Assembly (NCBI GenBank): GCA_002162095.1
Contig: CP021424.1
Location: 496,001-560,000 of the forward strand
DNA: 64,000 nucleotides
Source of the DNA: Armatimonadetes bacterium Uphvl-Ar2
Lineage (GTDB): Bacteria > Armatimonadota > Fimbriimonadia > Fimbriimonadales > Fimbriimonadaceae
Direction of reading: 5' to 3'
This document shows positions 51,270-61,394 of this stretch, piece after piece. The position numbers and the translations under genes are program-made. Within the stretch, counting starts at the first letter, position 1. Every line of letters starts with the position of its first letter. The notes beneath the pieces were generated by a model, which had not been told where the DNA came from, searched no databases, and saw only the letters and a list, made by a program, of their open reading frames with translations.

Positions 51270-54140
51270 TTAGGGTTTGTCCTGGTCTTTTTGCTGGCGT
51301 TGGGCCCGTTCGCGGCGGCGCTGGGCGAGCCTCTCTGCGAGTTCCTGGTTGCCGCCCCCCGTGGGCGGTGGGGTGGCGGGTCGGCTCGGGGTGGCGGGTG
51401 GGGTCGGCCGAGGCCCTTCATCCTTGGGAGTCGCCGGGGTAGTGGGGGTCACCGGGGTCTGTGGGCGCGGTGCCGAGGGGGTCTGCGGCGTAATTCGTTG
51501 CTTGGCCGCGCGGAGTCGCTCCATTTGCGGGCGGGGGGCCGTTTCTTCGCCTCGCTGGCGTCGGAACCATGCCGTCAGCTCATTCCAAGGCACCACCAAA
51601 CGCCGCGCCGCAATGTCAATCGGCAAGAGCGCGAGGGCAAATGCGAGGAACCACGCCCACAAGTCGCGGATGGATTCTCCCGGCTTGGTGGAAGGGCGGA
51701 ACGCCCCGCGCGCATCCGAAAGCATCTGGCCGTCGGTGGTCTTAGCGATGGATTCCAGCAACGGGTCGTTCGGGCGGAACGAGCGGTACTCCGCCGGATA
51801 AGGCACGCTCAGACCGCTGGTGCTCACGCTCGCCGCCCCCGAGGCGGTGGGCTCGTTCACCGAAACAATGTAGCTCCCAATATCTGCCGCCGGGAATACG
51901 GCCTCATACTCTCCCGGCGCGACCTGGATGACTTCGGGCGAGACCGTGGTGCCGTTCGGGCCACTCACACGCACGTCCTCGGGCTGGACCGGCGCTGGTT
52001 CACCATTTGGTGTGCGCGCCAAAATCCTCGCCCGCGCCACGCCGCCATCCTGCCGCAGTTGAATGTCGTAATCGTTGGTCGTACCGCGCCGTACCGCCGC
52101 GCGTACCATCTGCGACCAGAACGGCACAAAGCCATCCCAGCCCACCCACCGGCGCGCCCAAGCGCTCTGCGCATCGCTCGTAAAGGCGTAGCTGGTGCCC
52201 AACCCGTAGCGCCACGAGGCCAGCAGCACGTCGTCCTTGGTGCTTTTCATGCTGGTACGGGCTAGGGGGCGCGGCTCGGCAAGGTTGTAAGCAAAGAGCG
52301 CCGGAATCTGGTTCGGCTCAATCCCGTTCAGAGCTTCCTCGCCGGGCATCACGCGCGGCACAAAGGTCAATTCTTCAATCGCCGAACGCGACATCATCGC
52401 CACGTCTTGGGTGAAGATCGCGGGCAACTTGCGGGCCTGGGTGACGAAGTAGTAGTTGCCCCCACCCGCTTTGGCCAGCTGCTCCAGGTACTGCACGTCC
52501 TTTCCGTCGCCAATGGCCACCACCGTTGTGGTGATCTTCTCGCTCAGCAGTTGCCGAGCCAATTGCAACGTGGTGCCGTGTTCGTCGGCGTCGTCGCCAT
52601 CGGCCAGGATGATGAGGTGGCGGACCTTGGTGTCCTCGGCGCGGAGCTTCTCCGCCCCAAATTCCATGCTGGGCTGCATATAAATGCCGCCGCCGCCCGT
52701 GTCCAGCCGCCGAATGTTGTTGATCACCGCATTGCGGTCCTTCAGCTCTTGCATCGGGGCGACAAAGTCGATCTGGTCGGAGCTTCCCGCCACCCCCAGC
52801 CGGTCCACCGCTGAAAGCAGCTTGGCCGTTTCTTCCGCGGCGCGGGCCGCCAACTCAATCTTGCGCAGGCCATCTTCCACGGCGTTCATCGAGCCGCTGG
52901 CATCGGCGATGATGAGCACGGTCGTGCTCGGGAAGGTCTTACGCTGGCGCACGTCCAGCGAAACCGGGAGCGCCTCCTCAATGGGCGTGCGGTACCAACC
53001 GCCGCTCAGGAACGAATCCTCACCCCCCACCATGATGAGGCCCACGCCCGTCTCCCGCACCGCCGTCTGCAGGGCCTGCATTTGGGCCGGCAACCAGTGC
53101 TGCGCGTTTTGGTCATTCAGGATCACCGCGTCGTAGTTTTGGATATCTTCCGACCGTGTGGGTACCCCGTTTGGCCCCGCCAGGCGCACATCGAGCCCCG
53201 CTTCTTTCAGGGCGGTCACCAGTTCCGTGCGGCTGGTGTTCTCTTGCAGTACGAGCACTCGCGAGCGATCGCGCACGTTGACAAACGCCGCCCCGACGTT
53301 GTTGCGCACGTCGGCGTCCTTCACGGGCTCCAAGGTCACCCGGTAGCGCAGGAACCCGGCCGCATCCACCTTTTGGTCAAATGCAAACGTGGTGCGCCCT
53401 TCGTTCAGCGTCACTCGGTTACGTTCAATGACGTTGCCATCCCGGTCCAGGCTCAAAATCGCCTCTTGCCGGACGGTGCTATTCACCTCCACCCGGAGTT
53501 GGAAAGGCTCACCCGCTTGTCGCTCATTGGGGACAATCACGTCCGTCACCCAGGCTTCGGCGGTGCCGCTTTGCACCCCCAGCCGCACTACGTCAATCGG
53601 GATACCCTGCGTGGCCGCCACCTGCGCCGCTTGCTGGGCGTCGCCCCGCGTCTCGTTGCCGTCGGTCAGCAACACCAGGCGGGGGGCTTTGCCCTCAGGG
53701 ATGAGGGCCGTTCCTAGCCGGATCGCCGCCGCCATATCGGTGGCCCGGGCATCCAGTTGCGCGCGGGGCGCACCAATCAAGGGGCGCCCTGTCGGTAGCA
53801 CTTCCACCGCCGGACGTCCGCCAAAACTCACCACACTCGCGCGGTCCTCGGGGTCCATCGCGGCGATGGAATCACGTATGAACTTCAGCGCCCGATCCCG
53901 TTCTTGCTCCTGGATCGAATCTGACCGGTCGAGCAAGAAAATGACCGCTTCGCCCTGGTTGGGTCGGCGAGACTGCGGCCCCGCCAGGGCCGCCACCAGC
54001 GCCAGCACCAGGAGCCCGCGCAGCACAAAGGCGGTGATCTTGCGCCCTCTCTGCAGGCCCGAAACTAACCGCCACGACCACCACAGCAACCCCGCCAATA
54101 CGGGGAGCAAAAGCAGATACTCGGGAGAAGTCCACCGCAT
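51270..54140 (-). CDS. VWA membrane protein with glutamine-amidotransferase-like fold (BatA/B-like)
   Basis: The product has about 956 residues from the ATG at 54140. Two transmembrane segments at the start (EYLLLLPVLAGLLWW, ITAFVLRGLLVLALVAALA) are followed by a VWA domain with the MIDAS start VIFLLDRSDSIQEQ (DxSxS), a second VWA-like domain (LIIADASGSMNAV) and an amidotransferase-like part between them. A late transmembrane segment is followed by a Pro/Thr-rich tail and a basic end (RRRERAQRQQ). The family occurs in Bat-like and gliding-type operons. It starts 2 bp after the preceding VWA gene. Confidence 0.8.
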   Translation of the reverse strand: MRWTSPEYLLLLPVLAGLLWWSWRLVSGLQRGRKITAFVLRGLLVLALVAALAGPQSRRPNQGEAVIFLLDRSDSIQEQERDRALKFIRDSIAAMDPEDRASVVSFGGRPAVEVLPTGRPLIGAPRAQLDARATDMAAAIRLGTALIPEGKAPRLVLLTDGNETRGDAQQAAQVAATQGIPIDVVRLGVQSGTAEAWVTDVIVPNERQAGEPFQLRVEVNSTVRQEAILSLDRDGNVIERNRVTLNEGRTTFAFDQKVDAAGFLRYRVTLEPVKDADVRNNVGAAFVNVRDRSRVLVLQENTSRTELVTALKEAGLDVRLAGPNGVPTRSEDIQNYDAVILNDQNAQHWLPAQMQALQTAVRETGVGLIMVGGEDSFLSGGWYRTPIEEALPVSLDVRQRKTFPSTTVLIIADASGSMNAVEDGLRKIELAARAAEETAKLLSAVDRLGVAGSSDQIDFVAPMQELKDRNAVINNIRRLDTGGGGIYMQPSMEFGAEKLRAEDTKVRHLIILADGDDADEHGTTLQLARQLLSEKITTTVVAIGDGKDVQYLEQLAKAGGGNYYFVTQARKLPAIFTQDVAMMSRSAIEELTFVPRVMPGEEALNGIEPNQIPALFAYNLAEPRPLARTSMKSTKDDVLLASWRYGLGTSYAFTSDAQSAWARRWVGWDGFVPFWSQMVRAAVRRGTTNDYDIQLRQDGGVARARILARTPNGEPAPVQPEDVRVSGPNGTTVSPEVIQVAPGEYEAVFPAADIGSYIVSVNEPTASGAASVSTSGLSVPYPAEYRSFRPNDPLLESIAKTTDGQMLSDARGAFRPSTKPGESIRDLWAWFLAFALALLPIDIAARRLVVPWNELTAWFRRQRGEETAPRPQMERLRAAKQRITPQTPSAPRPQTPVTPTTPATPKDEGPRPTPPATPSRPATPPPTGGGNQELAERLAQRRRERAQRQQKDQDKP

Positions 54141-54142
54141 GG

Positions 54143-55942
54143 TTAACTCTTCCGGCCGTAAAGCCACCACTCCAGCACCAACAAGCTAATGGCCAGCAGG
54201 GCCACCCACCGCCAGACTTCGCCCCAGCGCACGCTATTCGACTTGTTCTCCACCGTCGTCCCGGCAATCACCAGGCCGTCCTTGGGGGCAAGCTCGCTCT
54301 CAAACTTGTCGCGGAACACCGCGCTGATCTCGTAGTTGTTCTTCCCGATGGTGAGCGTACTGGCCCCCACCCGGTCAATCTGCGAGACCACAATGCGGCC
54401 ATCCACCGCCGGGATCGTGGTTTGGGTGGTGCCGGTCTTGAGCACCGCCGACGTCGCTTCGCCCGCTGGGAACCCGAACGTGCGCCCCGGCGAGACCACC
54501 AGCTGGTCCCCCACCGCTTCGCCGCTCACTTCATCCAACAGATTGGCGATGAAGATCGGGAAGCCCGGGGTCAGCGGCCAGTCGCTGGCCAGCGGCGCAA
54601 ATCCCACCCGCACCACATACTGTTCGCCCTTCCGCTCGGTGATGGCCGCCCCGTTCTTAAACTGCGCAATCACGCGCCCCGCGTCGCGAGCCAGGGGGGC
54701 CGCCTCGGCCACATAAACCCCGTCCAGGTCCACGCCTTCCAGCAACGGAGAGGCCTCCCGACCCGCCCACTGCGGTTCCTTGACAATGCCTTCCCCGTTA
54801 CCCCCGAACACCAGCACCGCCTTTGCCTTCACCGGCACTTCCGGGGTGCCATCAAAGACCACCAAATCGTAAGCCCCCTCACCGGGAGTTTCGCGGCGCT
54901 CTTGGTCGGGCACCGTGCCCGCCACATCGGCCACCACGCGCGCGTCCAGGGCCACCGCCCGCTCCAGAAAGAGGTTGCCCGGCGACACCAACAGCACCCG
55001 GATCATCTGCCGGTCGCTGGCCAGGCTGACCAAGCGATTGTCCGCCACTAGGTCATCCGTGGCCGCCAATTCCGCCATGAACGCCTGCGAATCCACCGGC
55101 ACCTTGATCGTTCGCTCCAGCAGCTGCCCCGGGGCCAGGGCTTGCTTCATGCTGTCCACCACGGCCCCATCCGCTTTCAGCGTGAGCGTCGCCTCCACCG
55201 GCTCTTTGCCCGTGTTGCGGGCGGCGGCGTAAAGCAATCGCCCCTGGTTGGTGCGCGTGCTGCCCAGGCTTTCAATCGCCACATTGCGGCTGCGCGTACC
55301 GACTTTTTCGAACTCGACCGAGCTGCTCCCGGCGGCAAAATCCTTGACCTCGGGGAACACCCCGTCGCTCAGCACGATGATGCGCGAGCTACTCTGCCCC
55401 GCCACCAGTTCGGCCGCCAGACGCAGGCTTTCGCCCACATCCACCGGCATGTCATACCGGCGCACATCCTCTAGCGCCCGCAGCTGACTCGCCGAATCGT
55501 TGCTCAATGGAAAAATGACACGCGGGGTCGGGCCCGCTTCGATCAGCGCCACTTGGTCGGAGGGCGTCGTGCGCCGCAAGAGCTCCCGCGCCCGCGCTAC
55601 GGCCTCACTAAATCGGTCCGGCGCCACATCCGTGGCCCCCATGCTGGCACTGGCATCCAGCACGATCACCGTCGCCGAGCCGCCCAACCCCTGCGACGCC
55701 AACTGCGGCCGCATCAGCGCAAACACCAAGAAAAGCGCCGCCAAGAGCTGCACCAGCAAAAGCCACGAGAACCGAAGCTTCTGGAAGGGCGCATTCGCGC
55801 GGATCTCCTCCGGTTTTTCCGGCCACAAAAAGCTGGCCGGCACCACCACATCCTTGCGGCGCATCCGCAGCATGTAGAGCAGCACGATGGCCCCCGCCGC
55901 CGGCAAGAACCACATCCAGGTGCCCGGCGAAACGAAGTTCAC
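54143..55942 (-). CDS. VWA membrane protein, BatA-like
   Basis: The product has about 599 residues from a GTG at 55942, which overlaps the DUF58 stop by 4 bp (GTGA). The first part is a BatA-type module: GTWMWFLPAAGAIVLLYMLR, then VVVPASFLWPE, a second membrane helix, and the VWA domain with TVIVLDASASMGATD as MIDAS. A final transmembrane segment near the C-terminus (LLAISLLVLEWWLYGRK) completes it. It belongs to the DUF58/MoxR/VWA group, which is thought to assemble or protect membrane complexes. Confidence 0.85.
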   Translation of the reverse strand: MNFVSPGTWMWFLPAAGAIVLLYMLRMRRKDVVVPASFLWPEKPEEIRANAPFQKLRFSWLLLVQLLAALFLVFALMRPQLASQGLGGSATVIVLDASASMGATDVAPDRFSEAVARARELLRRTTPSDQVALIEAGPTPRVIFPLSNDSASQLRALEDVRRYDMPVDVGESLRLAAELVAGQSSSRIIVLSDGVFPEVKDFAAGSSSVEFEKVGTRSRNVAIESLGSTRTNQGRLLYAAARNTGKEPVEATLTLKADGAVVDSMKQALAPGQLLERTIKVPVDSQAFMAELAATDDLVADNRLVSLASDRQMIRVLLVSPGNLFLERAVALDARVVADVAGTVPDQERRETPGEGAYDLVVFDGTPEVPVKAKAVLVFGGNGEGIVKEPQWAGREASPLLEGVDLDGVYVAEAAPLARDAGRVIAQFKNGAAITERKGEQYVVRVGFAPLASDWPLTPGFPIFIANLLDEVSGEAVGDQLVVSPGRTFGFPAGEATSAVLKTGTTQTTIPAVDGRIVVSQIDRVGASTLTIGKNNYEISAVFRDKFESELAPKDGLVIAGTTVENKSNSVRWGEVWRWVALLAISLLVLEWWLYGRKS

Positions 55943-56811
55943 GCCACCCACCCCTCTTTGCGCAGCACGCGGTGGAAGATGGTGTGCCAATCCATGTCCG
56001 TCGTGACCTCAGCGAAGCGCCCGCCCACCGCCAGGCTCACCTTTCGCACTTCGTTCAGGTGCGCATCCAGGGCCGCCCGGTAGGCTTCAATCGTGGCGCG
56101 GTTGGCTGTGATCTCGCGGGGCGGGCCCGTCTCGGCGTCCACCAGCCGCAAGTCGCCTTCCAATTCCGGATCGCGCTCTTCCGGGGAGAGCATGCACAGC
56201 GTCCACACCTCGTGCCCCCGCGACGCCAAAGCCCGCAAGGCCGTGGTGTACTGCGGGTCCATCGCGTCCGTCAGCACGATCACCACGCCGCTCCGCAGGT
56301 CCACCTCGGCAAACTGCCGAAGACTTTGCGCCAAATCATGTGACCGCTGATAGGGTGCCTTGGCGATCATCTGCGAGACGGCGGTGTAGCCCGCCCGACC
56401 CCGGAAGGTGCGCGTGGCCCGATGCGCTTCGCCAATCACCACCGGCCGCACGGCATCCCCACGCAGCAGGGCCGCCATCGCTAAGCCCAACCCCACCCGG
56501 CGCACGGCCCGGTGCTTCGTCGGTTCGCCGAAGTCCAAAGATCGACTCGGGTCAACCAAAAGGTAAACCGTCAAGTCCTCCTCGTCCTGGTAGGTCTTCA
56601 TCACGGCCTGCCCCAGGCGGGCCATCACGTTCCAGTCCAGGTGGCGCAGGTCGTCGCCGTCGGTGTAGTCACGGTAGTCCGCAAATTCGATGCTCACGCC
56701 CTTGCGGCGGCTCACCCGCTCCCCTCGTTGCCGACCCGCAACGGTGCGCCTCGGTTGCAGACGAAGTGCCTGCACCGCTCGCAGTTCCGAGGGAGAGAGG
56801 AGTAAATCCAC
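55939..56811 (-). CDS. DUF58 protein
   Basis: The product has 290 residues. The family pattern is GVSIEFADYRDYTDGDDLRH followed by LDWNVMARLGQAVMKTY and YLLVDPSRSLDF, the DxSxS-like metal site of a vWA-fold, then VIVLTDAMDPQY. DUF58 proteins are nearly always next to MoxR ATPases, as here (10 bp to the MoxR stop), and before BatA-like proteins. It probably acts as a bridge between MoxR and the membrane VWA proteins. Confidence 0.9.
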   Translation of the reverse strand: MDLLLSPSELRAVQALRLQPRRTVAGRQRGERVSRRKGVSIEFADYRDYTDGDDLRHLDWNVMARLGQAVMKTYQDEEDLTVYLLVDPSRSLDFGEPTKHRAVRRVGLGLAMAALLRGDAVRPVVIGEAHRATRTFRGRAGYTAVSQMIAKAPYQRSHDLAQSLRQFAEVDLRSGVVIVLTDAMDPQYTTALRALASRGHEVWTLCMLSPEERDPELEGDLRLVDAETGPPREITANRATIEAYRAALDAHLNEVRKVSLAVGGRFAEVTTDMDWHTIFHRVLRKEGWVA

Positions 56812-56821
56812 GAGATGGCAA

Positions 56822-57829
56822 CTAGACGCGCAGCGGGTCCTTGTCTCTCAGGTCAGCGTCCAACAGCACGCCTTTCACAATCCGATCTTCGCTGACGCCG
56901 TCCGCCTCCGCTTCAAAGTTCAGCAGAATGCGGTGCCGCAGCACCGGCAGAGCCGCCTTCTTCAGGTCGTCCACCGCCAGGTTATAGCGGCCGTCCATCA
57001 GCGCGTAAACCTTGCCCGCCGTGACCAAGGCCTGCGCGCCGCGCGGCGAGCTGCCGTAGCGCACGTACTTCTTGGTGTCATCGCTGGCCTCGGGGGCATC
57101 CGGGTGGGTGCCCAGCACCAAGGAGAGGGCGTATTGCATCACGTCTTCCGCCACCGGCACTTCCCGCACAATGGACCGAAGCCGCAGCACGTCTTCCTTG
57201 TTGGCCACCTGCTTCACTTCCGCCTGCGCCGTACCCGTGGTGCGCTTCACAATCTCGCCGAGCGTGTCGCGGCTGGGGAAGCCCACTTGAATCTTGAAGA
57301 AAAACCGGTCCAGTTGCGCTTCCGGCAGCGGGTAGGTGCCTTCCTGCTCCACCGGGTTTTGGGTGGCCATCACCAGGAACGGATCATCCAATTGGTGGCG
57401 TTCCCCGCCCACCGTCACCGATCGCTCCTGCATGGCCTCCAGCAAGGCACTCTGCGTCTTGGGGGTGGCACGGTTGATTTCGTCGGCCAAGAGCAAGTTC
57501 GTAAAGATCGGCCCGCGCCGGAACGCCAGTTCCCGTCGCCCGTCGCCGGTGTCTTGCAGAATCTGCGTGCCCGTGATGTCCGCCGGCATTAGGTCGGGGG
57601 TGAACTGCACCCGCGCAAATCCTAAGCCAAGGGCTTCGCCTAGCGTACGGACCAGCAAGGTCTTGCCGAGCCCGGGCATCCCTTCCAGGAGCACGTGGCC
57701 CCCCGCCGCCAATCCGACGAGGACACCCTCGACTACGTCATCCTGCCCCGCAATCACGCGGCCCACTTCTTCGCGGACTCGGCCCAGGGTTTCCCTGAAC
57801 CAAGTCGCGGCTTCTACCCCGGTATTCAT
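56822..57829 (-). CDS. MoxR family AAA+ ATPase
   Basis: The product has 335 residues. Walker A is LLEGMPGLGKTLLVRTLGEA, Walker B LLLADEINRATPKTQSALLE, the sensor region FLVMATQNPVEQEGTYPLPE, and the C-terminal lid DDLKKAALPVLRHRILLNFE. MoxR proteins are chaperone-like ATPases that activate complexes with VWA partners. It overlaps the Gln-rich gene upstream by 4 bp (ATGA). Confidence 0.93.
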   Translation of the reverse strand: MNTGVEAATWFRETLGRVREEVGRVIAGQDDVVEGVLVGLAAGGHVLLEGMPGLGKTLLVRTLGEALGLGFARVQFTPDLMPADITGTQILQDTGDGRRELAFRRGPIFTNLLLADEINRATPKTQSALLEAMQERSVTVGGERHQLDDPFLVMATQNPVEQEGTYPLPEAQLDRFFFKIQVGFPSRDTLGEIVKRTTGTAQAEVKQVANKEDVLRLRSIVREVPVAEDVMQYALSLVLGTHPDAPEASDDTKKYVRYGSSPRGAQALVTAGKVYALMDGRYNLAVDDLKKAALPVLRHRILLNFEAEADGVSEDRIVKGVLLDADLRDKDPLRV

Positions 57830-59856
57830 GGTTTCTTCTGTAAGGAATCGAAGTACTTCTTCACTCGTTCTCGGTGCTGTTTGGGCACCTTGTTGCCACT
57901 CACGGCCTTGTCGGCGTTCTGGCGATACTGCGGCAGCACCTGCTCGTACGGCACCGACGGCCCTTGCCCCAGCTTGGCGGGGGCGCGCACCTCAATGCTC
58001 TGCTCCGTACCGTCCAGTTCGCGCCGCTCACCGGTCACCCCGGTGCGCACGCCTTGGCCACCCGGCTCCACCGGCGTGTCGCGCAGGTTGAGCTTGCCGT
58101 TGGGGTCGCGTTGACCGCCGGGGCCGTTGGCATTCTGCTGCGGCATGCCCACCGCATTCATCAGTTGCTGGATCGTCTCTCGGTTGGCCTGACCCGCCAT
58201 CATCTGCTGCAGGGCACCCTGCATCTGTCGCTGCAATTGCGCCTGGGTTTGGGGGTCGAGCCCCTCAATGGCCTGCTCGATGGATTGCTGGAGCTGCTGT
58301 TGCTGCTCCTGCGACATCTGCCCCCCTTGCTGCATCTGCTGTTGCGCTTGCCGCAGTTCCGACATCGCCCGCATCGCCTCCTGCATCTCGGGGTTGTTCA
58401 TCATCTGCTGGAGCGCTTGCTGGGCGGCCTGGCTGTTCTGGAGCCCCTGCATCAGCTGCTGCATCTGCTCCAATTGCTGCTGCATCTGCTGTTGCTGTTC
58501 GGGCGTCGGCGCACCTTGTTGCTGAAGCTGCTCCGCCAGTTGCTCCATCACCTGGGGGTTCAAATTGCCCTGCTCCAGCGCCTCTCTCATCATTTCCTGG
58601 GCGGCGTCTTGCAGAGCCTGGTTGTTCATCAGGGCTTCCAGCGCTTCCTTCATCGCCGGGCTGACATCCGGTTGCTGCGCCATCTGCTCCAGCTGTTCAC
58701 GCACGGCCGGGTCTTGGGCCGCCGCCGGGTTCTGCATCGCCTGCTCCAGGGCCTGACGCTGCTCCGGCGTCATCTGCAATTGCTGCTGGCGCTGTTCGAT
58801 CTGCTGGCGCTGCTCGGGCGTCATCCCGCCGGACTGCATCTGCTGTTGCAGTTGGTTCATCTGCTGCTGCAGGCGTTGCTGCAGTTGCTGGCGCTGAGAG
58901 TCGCTCATGTTCAGCAGGCGGTCGTCGGCGTTTTGCATCCCGGCCGCTTGCTTCGTCTGCTCGTTGAATCGGCTGGGCGGATTCTCGAACTTCTCCGCTT
59001 CCATCAGGCGGCCCAGCAGTTCCTTTTGGTTCGAATCCAGGTTCAGGTCTTCCACCTGCTCCTTCTTCAGCCCCGCCGCCTCGATGGCGCGGCCCTGGGC
59101 TTCACGCAGAGTCTCCCCGGCTTCGTCCAAATCTCGCCCGGCCGCCGAAAACCGATCCTGCGCCGCCGTCTCGGCTTGCTTGGCCAGTTCGTTGGCCTTC
59201 ACCAGCGCTTGCTCGCGGTCGAGCTTGCCCCGCTCGAGTTCCTTGGCAAATGATTCAATATCCGTGCGGAGATCCTTCTCCATCGCGCTTAGCTCGCGCG
59301 GAGTGTTCTCCAGCCCCTCCTTGGCCACGCGACGCACTTCCTCGGCCCGGCTCGCCAGCTCGGCGCGCTCCTGTTTCTCGGCCGCGCTCATCCCGAAGTC
59401 GCTGCGCGCCCACGCGTAGGCACCCCCCGCGAGGATCAGGGCGCAAAGCGCACCCGTCAGCACCCGGTTGCCGCTCCAAGGGAAAACCGTCTGCGGGTCC
59501 AGCCCTTCCAACTTCCGCTCGGCATCCGCGCGTTGCGCATCCGCCCACGCGCTCTCCGGCGTGCTCATCGCCGTGCCCAGGCGATTCTTCAGCCCCGCAC
59601 GCCGGTCAATGCTCCGCGCCAAATCCAGGGGAGACACGCGCCAGAACCAGCCCGCCGCCGCGCCCGCCAGGGTTAGGCCACCCACCACGGCCGTGGCCGC
59701 TGGCCAAGTGACATAGGCACTGCCAAAGCGGTCCGCCAACGCCCACGCCACCACGGCGAGACCTCCAATCGAGGCCCCCATCGCCGCGCCTTGCGTGGCC
59801 CGCAGCCGCCGTACCCGCTTTTCAAATCGGGTGAGTTCCAGTCCGGTGTTACTCAT
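57826..59856 (-). CDS. Large membrane protein with a Gln-rich coiled-coil region
   Basis: The product has 676 residues: two transmembrane segments in the first 75 residues (AVVAWALADRFGSAYVTWPA, VVGGLTLAGAAAGWFW), a third near 135, and then a very long Gln/Met-rich helical part (about 310-560) with runs such as QQRLQQQMNQLQQQM and MTPEQRQQIEQRQQQLQ. It ends in a short basic tail (QHRERVKKYFDSLQKK). It resembles DUF4175-like proteins found beside MoxR/VWA operons. The start overlaps the ABC-permease stop by 8 bp. The Gln-rich part may form a coiled coil and bind a partner. Confidence 0.75.
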   Translation of the reverse strand: MSNTGLELTRFEKRVRRLRATQGAAMGASIGGLAVVAWALADRFGSAYVTWPAATAVVGGLTLAGAAAGWFWRVSPLDLARSIDRRAGLKNRLGTAMSTPESAWADAQRADAERKLEGLDPQTVFPWSGNRVLTGALCALILAGGAYAWARSDFGMSAAEKQERAELASRAEEVRRVAKEGLENTPRELSAMEKDLRTDIESFAKELERGKLDREQALVKANELAKQAETAAQDRFSAAGRDLDEAGETLREAQGRAIEAAGLKKEQVEDLNLDSNQKELLGRLMEAEKFENPPSRFNEQTKQAAGMQNADDRLLNMSDSQRQQLQQRLQQQMNQLQQQMQSGGMTPEQRQQIEQRQQQLQMTPEQRQALEQAMQNPAAAQDPAVREQLEQMAQQPDVSPAMKEALEALMNNQALQDAAQEMMREALEQGNLNPQVMEQLAEQLQQQGAPTPEQQQQMQQQLEQMQQLMQGLQNSQAAQQALQQMMNNPEMQEAMRAMSELRQAQQQMQQGGQMSQEQQQQLQQSIEQAIEGLDPQTQAQLQRQMQGALQQMMAGQANRETIQQLMNAVGMPQQNANGPGGQRDPNGKLNLRDTPVEPGGQGVRTGVTGERRELDGTEQSIEVRAPAKLGQGPSVPYEQVLPQYRQNADKAVSGNKVPKQHRERVKKYFDSLQKKP

Positions 59857-61393
59857 AAGACGCTCTGATGATCTTTCTACGTTTACGCTCGGCGGTAAAG
59901 AGCAAGATTCCGCCCAATGCCCAAAGGATCAAACCGTGGCCCAACACACCCGGGCCGTACTGCTGTTCCCCGTAGGCTCCGAGAACCGGGTGCCACGCCC
60001 ACGCCGCCGCGTTCCCTTCGCCCCGCGTGATGATGCCAATCACCGCCGAGAAGATGATCATCACCAGAATAAAGAAGAGACCCCCAAGTCGGCGCGCGCC
60101 CGGCAGATTTCCGGTGGATAGCAACGATGCCCACCAGCACAAGCCGACCAGGAAGAAGTTGATGCCCCACCCCCAGGGGATGTAAAGCAATAGCTCGGGA
60201 CTCACTCTCCCCGACGAGAGGAAAACGCCCCCGACGAAGCCAAGGGTCGCCACCAGCATGAGAGCCGTCAGGAACGGGAGCACGCTCGCCGGCGTGCCCT
60301 TAAACAGCATCTTGATGTTCCAAAGGCCGTTCGTTTGGTACTTGCGCTCGCCGATGAAACTCCAGCACGCCAGGTAGTTCACCACCGTGATCGCCCCAAA
60401 GCCAATCAGGGTGTTGAAGGTGTTGCCCATGATCATCGCGGGCGAGATTCCGCCCCCGCGCATGCCGCCCGGTAGGCTGGCCACCAAGAACGCCCCCATC
60501 AGGCCAAAGAGTAGGGCCGCCACCAAAGAGTTCGCCCGCAGGCGACCAATATCGGGCGTGAGCGTCGGGGCGATGGCCGAGGCCGCCCCCAGCATCATCA
60601 AGCGCGAAGCGAAGAGTGTCGTCACCGTGGCCAACAGTAAGTTCGGGGCCTGCCAGTTGCCCAGCGGGGTGGTGCCAAGCACCGCCCACTGCGTTACGCC
60701 CGGCGTCAAGACACCCCAGAATCCGAAACCCGGAGCGCCGCCGCCCCCTCGCCCAAACGCCATCGCCGCCGCCATGGCGCTCAAAATGCCGGTGAAGATC
60801 CCCACCACCACAAACGCCGCGTAAGCCTGGATGACCGCCGGCACGATCTTGCGCGTCATCACCCCGGTCACCAAGCCCAGCGAGGCCACCAACAAGCCCT
60901 GGAGCGAAATGCCAAAGAAAGTAGCCAGCAACTGGGGCCACGTGAAGCCGCCCATGAGGATGCCCACCGCCGCGAAGGGCAGCGCCAGCATCAGCAAGAT
61001 CCACACGTACCGGTAGGCGCTCAGTAAGCGACCGACCAGCAGATACCGGGCGCTCACCGGCGCGCTTTGCACCAAGTCAATGCTCTTGCGATCGAATTCC
61101 TGGACGATAGATATCGCCGTGAGGGCCGGGGCCACCAGCAACACAAGGTAGCTCAGCAAGGTGGAGAACCCGACGAACAGCCCCACCAGGATGCTCTGCA
61201 GTTCGGCAATGTCAATCGTGCCCCGGCGCATGATCCCGCCGTAGAACGACCCCACCACCAACAGAATCAGGCCAAGGTAGCCCAGCCAAAACCACATGGG
61301 CTTCCAGCCACGCATTTGGCTGCGAAAATCGCGCACAAATATGGCGTTGCCCCGGTAAGTCTTGACCGTATCTTGCCACCAGGCCCCGAGCAT
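59849..61393 (-). CDS. ABC-2 type transporter permease
   Basis: The product has 514 residues with 10 to 12 hydrophobic segments. The signature of ABC-2 permeases of this kind is VAPALTAISIVQEFDRKSIDLVQSAPV-like: a stretch near residue 85 with EFDRKSIDLVQSAPVSA, corresponding to the coupling helix. It works with the ATPase 1 bp upstream (61395-62324). The family includes exporters of peptides, lipids or unknown substrates. It is followed, with an 8-bp overlap, by the Gln-rich membrane protein. Confidence 0.85.
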   Translation of the reverse strand: MLGAWWQDTVKTYRGNAIFVRDFRSQMRGWKPMWFWLGYLGLILLVVGSFYGGIMRRGTIDIAELQSILVGLFVGFSTLLSYLVLLVAPALTAISIVQEFDRKSIDLVQSAPVSARYLLVGRLLSAYRYVWILLMLALPFAAVGILMGGFTWPQLLATFFGISLQGLLVASLGLVTGVMTRKIVPAVIQAYAAFVVVGIFTGILSAMAAAMAFGRGGGGAPGFGFWGVLTPGVTQWAVLGTTPLGNWQAPNLLLATVTTLFASRLMMLGAASAIAPTLTPDIGRLRANSLVAALLFGLMGAFLVASLPGGMRGGGISPAMIMGNTFNTLIGFGAITVVNYLACWSFIGERKYQTNGLWNIKMLFKGTPASVLPFLTALMLVATLGFVGGVFLSSGRVSPELLLYIPWGWGINFFLVGLCWWASLLSTGNLPGARRLGGLFFILVMIIFSAVIGIITRGEGNAAAWAWHPVLGAYGEQQYGPGVLGHGLILWALGGILLFTAERKRRKIIRASYE

Positions 61394-61394
61394 C

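Noticed and set aside
57874-59253. Leu/His-rich plus-strand ORF of 459 codons
   Set aside because: It is the exact complement of the Gln-rich helix gene, since CAG/CTG repeats read as Leu on the other strand.
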